DNA of 64,000 nt from Acanthococcus lagerstroemiae (Eukaryota; Arthropoda; Insecta; Hemiptera; Eriococcidae): contig CM063112.1 of NCBI GenBank assembly GCA_031841125.1, positions 18,688,603 to 18,752,602 on the forward strand, given 5' to 3'. Shown here one piece after another: positions 25,201-34,200 of this stretch. Made by a program: the position numbers and the translations under genes. Position 1 is the first letter of the stretch; each line of letters opens with the position of its first letter. Below the pieces are notes generated by a model. The model was not told the DNA's origin. It made no database searches and saw nothing but the letters and a program-made list of their open reading frames with translations.

Positions 25201-28200
25201 TTAACTTTAATTGACTCAGTTGACCTGGTAGACACCCCGTGAAACAAACCTAAGGTACACATCAGTACAACAGAAATACGACTCACTGATAAAAGCAATG
25301 AAAACAACCACCGAAAAAACAATACAAAAACAGGAACAAGAAACTAACACCCTCTCCAAAAACCCAAAAAGTAAATTGAATCTGCCGAATGAAATCCAGG
25401 AACTAATACTCAAAAGAGCGAATTTGAAGAAAGACCCACCTACCACTAGGAACAAAATCGAAATTAGTGAATTAAGCAAACTAATCTACAAAAAAATCAA
25501 GGCTCTTAGGGAAAGAAAGAGGGAGTCATTACTGAAGGAAATACTGAAAACCTCAGAGCCTACAAAAAAGAGCAATAAAGCATTGAATGAATACACTACA
25601 TGGGTACTAGAGCTGGAGAACACTACCAAAGAAGAAAAAATCAGATATCAGGGTGTCTAACAATTTTTAAAATTAAAAATTCATGCCGTTTTCATGCTTT
25701 TTCATGCCACTTTCTATCATTTCTTCATGAACCATTCAGATTTTCTTCAAAATTTTCAAAAATCATGCTTTCATGCTACCTCTCACCAAATTCATGCTAT
25801 TTTCATGTGTTTCATGTTTTTCATGCCGTTAGATACCCGGGATATAGGCCAGGAATTCTGGAGGAAACAACGCAATTCTATGCAAACATATACAAAGATG
25901 AGAACACAGAAACTACAGATCAGAGCCCCCACCAGTCCCATCAATATTAGAATCTGAAGTTTACTACCAACTAAAAAGACTAAAAAACGAAAAAATTGCA
26001 GATATGGATGACATCAAAAACGAACAACTAAAAGAGGGACGGAACTTACTTACAAAACCCATTATGCACACTTTTTAGCCAAATAACAGGAAAAAAATCA
26101 AATTTCTGGCCAATGGGAAGTTTCAAAATTAATAGTACCTAAAAAAGGAACATGAAAAATATCGAAAATTATAGGCCCATCAGCATAATCTTAGCATTAT
26201 ACAAAACTTTGGCAAACATTTTACAAAATAGATTGAAAACAATATTAAATGAATTTCAAACATGTGACCCAGCGGGCTTCAGGCAGTTTTTTTCAACTCT
26301 AGACCATATTCTAGTATTAGGGCAGTAGATTGAAAAAGCTGAAGAATTCAATTTTACACTCTATTTTGGCTTCGTTGACTTTAGAAAAGCATTTTGACAC
26401 CATCAGGCATCCATACATGTTTTACGCTCGAAAACAAACGACTATCCATCAAAAATACACATCTCAATAATAGAAGAAAAAATATACTCGGATACAAAAG
26501 CAGTCATGAGTTTGGAAAAATTGGCATGCGATTTCCCAACCCAGAGAGGTGTCAAACAGGGAGACCCGCCCTCGCCAGATTTATTTAACTGTGTCGATCT
26601 AGAAACGGGGGACAAAGGTATTTCCATTTTTGGCTATAAACCTACAAATCTAAGATTCGCCGATGATGTGGTAATAATCGAAGACTCGGCCGAAAAGTTA
26701 GAAAAAACATTAGAATAACAACTTAATTTGGCATGTAAAAAAACAGGTCTGGAAAAAAATCGAGAAAAAACATTCATACTCTCAAATGGGACTCACAGTA
26801 GAATATCGATCGAAGGGATAGCCTTGGAATATGCTGAAGTTACCTATCTTGGACAAATCGTCTCTCTCAGAAATGATGGGCAAGGAACTGAATAAAAGGG
26901 TAACCAACAGCTGGAAAAGCTATTGGAAACGTAAAAATGTCTTTAAAGGTAACTTCAATCTATTATCCAAAATAAGAATTCTGGAAACGTGCATTTACCC
27001 CATTTTAACGTACGGTTATCAAACTTGGGCACTCTCCAAAAAACAAGGAACATATTTAGAAACACAGCAACGAAGATTACTGAGATCTGTCTTAAAAATA
27101 AAACTAAAAGACAAAATCACAAATCAAGTATTAATGTCGAAAAGAAAATCTAAATCGATCCTAACAAAAATGAGAACATTAAAATGGGACTGGAGGGGGC
27201 ACATCATGAGACTAGGAAAACATAGATGGACCAAGCGAATTTTGGAGTGGTACCCCCACCAAAACAAAAAGAAAAGGGGTAGAGCATACCAACGATGGGA
27301 AGAATTCCACAATTACACAGGCGCTCTGTGACGAAGGGTGGCAACGGAGAGGGCTGCTTCGAAAGCAGCACCACAAAAAATACTATACAAGTAGCGAAGT
27401 TGGTGACGTGGAGAGGCCGGTAACAACCACCACTCTAATTACAATGATATATTATGTTTATCATGTCCACGAAAAACTTTTTATAAACTTCAATGTAACC
27501 ATGTTGTAAGAGGTGTGGACACGGCTAACTAAATAAATATTAAGATATTTTCATCAAAGGCTGATCGAACACTATTTCAAGTTATTACACTCTACAAGAA
27601 TCATGAAAAAGAACTATTCAAGTTTTAGTTCCTTGAAAAATCCCATAAAGGAAAACTGTCTTCGTATCAAGGGGATGTGTAAGAGATTAAGTTGGGTAGC
27701 AGTGGCCATTATAATGCGAAAACTAGAAAAACTAACTACGAGAACCGATATCCCATGAAAATCTACAATAATGGTTTCTGACAAACAACTACAATGCCTT
27801 CTTTCTACGTCGAAATGGATCGAAGAGCTAAAGTGAAGCCGAAATTAAGAAAATTGATAGCATAATTATTAAAAATTTTCACGCATGATAAGAGCAACCA
27901 ATAGATAAGGAAGTCGAGAACACAAGTTGATTTTCGGAAGAAGAGTTGAACAAACTCCAATAGCTCAATTCAATGGCATTGAAGTACGCACAACTTTCAA
28001 GCTGGCACAAAGAGGAGAATTTGCGAAACAATATGAGCGTGATACCTTAACAACAACAATTTCATATCAGGACCGTATCACCTGAATGTTCAATGGAGAT
28101 ACGACAGTAATATCTAGTATCAAAAGGTCAAAAACCAATATCTATCAATATCAGCTTCGTACCGCAGTAGCTTCCCTGGCGATACCTTGATGACCTAAAA

Positions 28201-31200
28201 CAAATTTTCGACAAGAAGGTATCACTTGTTCTTTCTTTATGCTAAAAGTGTTACTACTCCCCGTTGAAACAAGGAGACCTTTGGCGATATAATTAACAAT
28301 CTGATACTCAGATGATAGCCATAGATGAGGGAAAACACGAACGGAAGGTATCACCAAGGAATAAATTATGTACCTATTACATTTTCTTTAAGTACCAGAA
28401 TGATATCAGGCTTGATGCTCGGATTGATACTGATATTACTAACTGTACCAGACATTCAGAATATCACGTATTGATATACGTAACATACATATCTACTCTT
28501 TGGTTACCAAAAAGAGATAGATAGTCAACAAGTTATTGATTAATAATTACTGTTATTGTTAACAGAGTTCAACTGAAGAAATGAACTTTATACTATTTAA
28601 TAAGACAGCCAATAGTTATTGATACTCAGACTTCTTGATGAGTCAGACTTCGAAGCTATACGACGGACATTAATCCCAAGACAAAGCTACAATCAGAGTG
28701 ATATTACTCTCTGATACCAGCCTGGTACGTATTTCCAAGTGAATATCCAGGTGACACCTTTACAAAACAAATTCGGTAGACACTACCATACCAATATTAC
28801 TGTTTCACATCGGGCATCACCACTCACAGTGCCGGCAAGGTAGATGATGTCGGCACTTCAACCCTTTTCTCAAGTATCAAAATAACAGTTTCTTACTCGT
28901 TGGCATTTCCCTTGGGCGAAAAAATGGCAAACGTCGTTGGATGCGTCTCTTGGCTTGTCTTTACGAAGAATAGCTCCTCCGCGGCCACCACCGCGTCGTT
29001 TCAGCAAGCCTACATTGATGCCTCTCACAACACCTCGGTCTTTTTTCAGCTTATCTCGACGAGCAGAAGGTGATCGTTTGCTGTAGGGTCTCGGATCTTC
29101 GTTTTCTCCTGAAAAAACAAGGCCATTCAACTTGTAAGTTACACGACATACAGAAATGAAATGTGACAGCAACAGAGCCGAGATGAAGCATGCATGGGTG
29201 AAGAACTCAGAGCCGACTTTACTAGTTAGAATTTGAACTTGATCGCAGTAGCGAAAAGTTTTTTCTGGAGGGGCAAACATTGTTAAATTCCCACTGACTC
29301 AACTCAAACTTCTCAAGTATCAAAATTTGTCTGTATTGGCTAGAAAAAAAGGAAAAAAAATTTGAGTTGTTGGATTTTCCGAATTTTTGAGCCATCTACT
29401 AAGATTTTCCAACTTCGGCGGAGGCTTGGGGGCAAGCTGCCCACCGTGCCCCCTTATTTTCGTTCCTGCTTGATCGAACCTCTCCCTAATACTCTATGAT
29501 CAAATCAACACAGTAGTTTGATTGTTATCGGGAGTCAGTACCATCTTCTGCTAATGACTTCTGAACCAATGAACTTCAGTTTCAGATTCTTGGTCAAAGC
29601 TGAGCGGTAGTTCATTAATTCACAGACCCCTGATGATTTAAACATCCGAAACAATGAACAGTTTCTAATCAATATTAGCAGAATATGGTATTCAGGGTGT
29701 CTACTGAAACAGAATATCCCCATTTCTTATCATTTTCTCCTATTTTCCCGGTACGACTGTAGGAGTGCTACTTCCTGTGTTGAAAAGCATAAACAAAGAA
29801 CAAAGGATTGAACAGCTGGTGCGCGTTTTTTATTATAATTTTCCTTTCGTTAATTCGTATTTTAATTTTTAAAATGACAAAAATAAGAAAGGTAAGGAAA
29901 AATGCAAAAAATTTCAGTTTTTTCTAGGCGTCCAAGTTAAAATCTTGCCATTTTCTTGCTTTTATAGCTTTTCTTGTCCACCCCTGGTATTACTAACTAG
30001 TAACACTGCTCATTAGAAAAGACTTCTTAATCAATAAGCAGTTTCGAATAAGGATATTAGTTACAGACGACTGTTGATTGATGAAGACTTCTCTGATGTT
30101 TCTGAATCACTGAACTATTTCGACTCAAATACAGGCAGAACACAGTAACTATCAGCTGAGCAGCTGTTTACAGATTAAGAAGGTCCTGATGCTCCGAACA
30201 TCTAAACCACAACAAACAGGTTCAAACTGATGCTGGAAAAGTACGATACATCAATGTGCGACTCCTTGTTAATCTAGACCTCCGAAGCAACAAGCAGTTT
30301 TGAATTCTGGATCCATAATGGGAACGCTGGCTTAACACTTATGAAATACCACGTAGATGATGTTCCCAGAACTGTGTAGCCAATTTTTTGTATTAATTGT
30401 TAAAACTGTTCCTTGGTTCAGAACGGAGTCCTGCACTGAGTACTCAACCACTCGAATCACTGGAGAATCTCACTTCCAAAACGTGTTCAAGAAAATGAGG
30501 TCTTATCCTTACTTTTCACTGAACTGAGTGAGATACCTCTATAGACTTAGGCTGATGTTTTCGGTGTTATCTTTACGTTGGGTAACAGGGACCACCTTCG
30601 GCCACCAGACGACTCTGCTAATTCCATGTGTCCAAAAATGTAGTTAGCACATTTTTGAAGTGGGATCCTTATTTGAATTACGATTTCATCATAAGATTTA
30701 ATAGAAACAATTGAAACGCAACACGGACCGCCCCCGGTAAATCTTGGACGAGAAAATGAATCGTCACTCATCATTCAAATATCTACTTGAGGCAGGACTT
30801 CGGTCCAAAAGACATTAAAATACTATACTGGTTATGGGCGACGGCGCCAAATTTGGAACTAATGAAGTGATCAGAAGTTGTAAATTAACGAGCACAAACC
30901 TTCGTTGAACAACGGTGGATCGAGTAGATCGTCCGGCGGATCCAGCACTATAGGTACTTTCACATTTTTCACTTTTCGCTCCGTATCACGTGCAGAGCCA
31001 CCGAGCATGAATATCATATCATCTTCATCTTCCTCGTCAATGCAGCGTTCATTTTTCTGAAATGCAGATTACCATTAGAACCAGTGCCAAATCTTGTGAG
31101 GTTAGGTTAGGTTTTCATCGAACGACGGCATCCCACCGAAGCTGCAGCCTCGGCACCGGTGAGCGTCCCCTCCCGTCACGAGGAGTGTCACTGGTAGGGG

Positions 31201-34200
31201 TCCTGGAACCCAATACCCGACTCACCTGCTCGACCCACTTTGAGAAAGCGACAGATAACTTGAGGCAGAAGTCTACCCTCCCGTCTTGGGTGTGTTGCCG
31301 AAGTGGCATGTCGTGAAATTGAAGGAGACAATGGATAATCTCAAGCAGACTGAGTGAGACACTGACTGACTGGTTGACAGATGACAGTATAGTTATAGTT
31401 TAATTACTTGTCTATATTTCGCATGCAATATGTAATTTTAAAATTGTGAGTTACCCTCCCTGCCCCGTGTTAAACCTACTCGAAGGTAGGTAAAGTAGTG
31501 GAGGGGGACACCCTAAATTTTATTTTTATGTTCTTCGCCTAATACAAGGAGCCACCCGAGGAAGTTCGGGAGTGACCGGGCGCCGGGTGTAGCCTTTGCC
31601 CTTCGCGAAACTAAAGAAAAAGAGAAAAAGGTTAGGTTAGGTTTGAGAGTAGCCGCCGGGCCTCGGCCCCACACGGAAGGAAAATGGGTTATGTTAGGTT
31701 AGGTTAGGTTAATGGGCAAAAGAGGAAGTGACGCCTATGACTGGGGGGGGCTCTCCTTTGCAAGTTGCACTAATTCTCTCCCTTCAGTGTACGCATAATG
31801 AATGTGGTATCACAATTCAAATTATGCGTACTATTTTTGCATTGACCAAACCTAATCCAGTAAAGCTCTTTTTCTAATTTGCTTCTCCACCCGAGTCCTG
31901 GAATCCGTCCTTTCGAGCATTACTTCCGAGAGTCGGGTAGCTGTTAGGGCTGTCTTAGCCCTCTTCCCTTCTGGCCGAAAAACCGAACCAGGTTGAAAAA
32001 GAAAACTGCATTCAAATGGCGCCTAGGGCAGCTGTCCAGTTTGTCCTTTGGGAATCGGGCACTGATTAGAACGCCAATTCTAAGTGGATTCACACACTCA
32101 CACCTGGCTGGGGTGTGAGGAAAGAGTTTTAACTTTTCAATGAACGTACCTTTTCCACTCAAGTAATAGGTGTACATGTGAAGTACACCGGCTACTCAAA
32201 TGGAAAAAGCTACTCTTGTGAGCCCATTTGCTTTCTCCATTCTCTCTAGATCCAACAGACTAGTTTCTGAACAAACGCAATTTCGTTTAGCCTGGTGGCT
32301 AGAATGTACCGTTTCAGAGATTGGGATTGCCTAATGCGACAGGTTTTATAGCAATGACTCATCATTCTGATATACATTTTTCTTTAACTACATATATCAT
32401 ACAGGCGCTAAGCACCACGCTCTCTCCATGTCTAAAAGAATAACAGACTGACCGTCAGCTAGTCTATCTATTTGTCGGCCTGGCGGGCTAATAGACTATT
32501 TAGGTGTCTGGGCATTTGCCCGCCTATCTTGGATCCTTAAGTTTTTGGTAGCCTAGGCGAGGCAATGTGAAGAAGTTTCAAGCAGGAATGCGGAAGCCGA
32601 ACGATATAGCTTCCGCTTCCGGTTTCTAGCTTCCAATTCTCATCTCGCTTCTCGCTTCCAGCCTCAGTATATGAACTTCTAACTTCCAATTTTTTTCAGC
32701 TTCAAGCTTCTTTTACTTATTCTCGCCATTTCACTTTCACTAGCCTTTTTTTCTCTCTTTTTTTCATAAAATTGTAATAAGCCGACCCTTAAACTGCAAA
32801 AACTTCCAGCTACTTCTCCGCATCCTTGGTTTCAAGGACAGAAAGGATAGTTCTTTCGACTACTAACTACTGCACAAAGTAATTTCCTTTCAACACAGAA
32901 AGAACGACAAAGAGATACACGAAACAGACAGATAAATAGACAGAATATTAAGGATCAGGAGAACAAGGAACCACAGAAAGCAACGAGACAGAGGCGTACA
33001 GAAGGACTGATCCAGCTCTACAGACTCAGGCATGCATTAAATTAGTGATGGAAATGAGAATATGCTAATTTTAAAAATGCTGAGCATTTCAAGAATATAT
33101 ATTCTCAGCATATGCTCGTTGAGTAAGTGCTTCATAATTTGAGCATATGCTCAATGAGCAAATGCTTAGCAAAGCACTGAAATAATGAGCAGTTTCGCGA
33201 GCATTTTCTCACTTTTTTACCGTGTTGGAATTTTTTGGCTTTCATGAAGATAAGGTATTAAATTTCTTGACAATAATGTGCCCACCAGTGTTGTGCCGTA
33301 AAATTTGGTTTTTTACTTTACATGTTTTCTACGCGTGAAATACCACGTAAAATATATGTGTAGAAAACTGAAGTTTTTCACTGACTGTAAAATATGTAAA
33401 AAACTGTAATACACTATACACTTGAAAATCCAGCAGATGTCAGCATGCTACTTTATGTTTTTGACAAGATTTTCTACGTTTTTTTACATATTTTACGTAT
33501 TTTACATCAGTTACTTTTTTTATGTGGTTTTTAGGGTGTTGGCCCGCGCGCAGCGCTTCAAGCACCCTATTGCAATTGCGTTTTCATTTCTTTAAATAAG
33601 AGTGAATTGTTTACAAATCATAGTTCAGTTTTAGTTCCGTTTCAGATTTGGCATTTCGCATTTCGCTTTGTTTTATTGATTCGCGCTTGGACACTCCTGT
33701 AGATGCGCTAGTATCGTGGACGAAAAGATGATCAGGGTACGTTTACCACAAAAACATGTACAAGTAAAGGTATAGCATCTTCAATATTGCTTTTTATGGA
33801 AAACTGAAGAGAACTAAACTGTTAGCCCTTATCATTTCCTTTCAGATGAGTCCAACTTCAGGTTTTTTGCAGAACATTTTTGTTACTGATCTTGTTATGA
33901 TTAGGTATTCGTGCCGTGTAGCGCTAGTATCGACTACTCTTATCAGCGAACAAAGGTGAAGTTTTTGACACATGCAGCAAAATTTTGGAATCTAGGTATA
34001 AAAATAGTCTTAATTGAAAGAAAATTCTTTGTTCCAAAAATTATTTTCTCTTCAAATACTTTAAAAACGTCTTACTTTTCGAGATATTTAAATTTTAAAG
34101 AATATGTACATAAATGGGGGAAATGCATACATTCACCTTTTACTACTTATCACTTCGACTCGATAGCGACGCGCTCTGACGGATGCACGGCCCGAATCCT

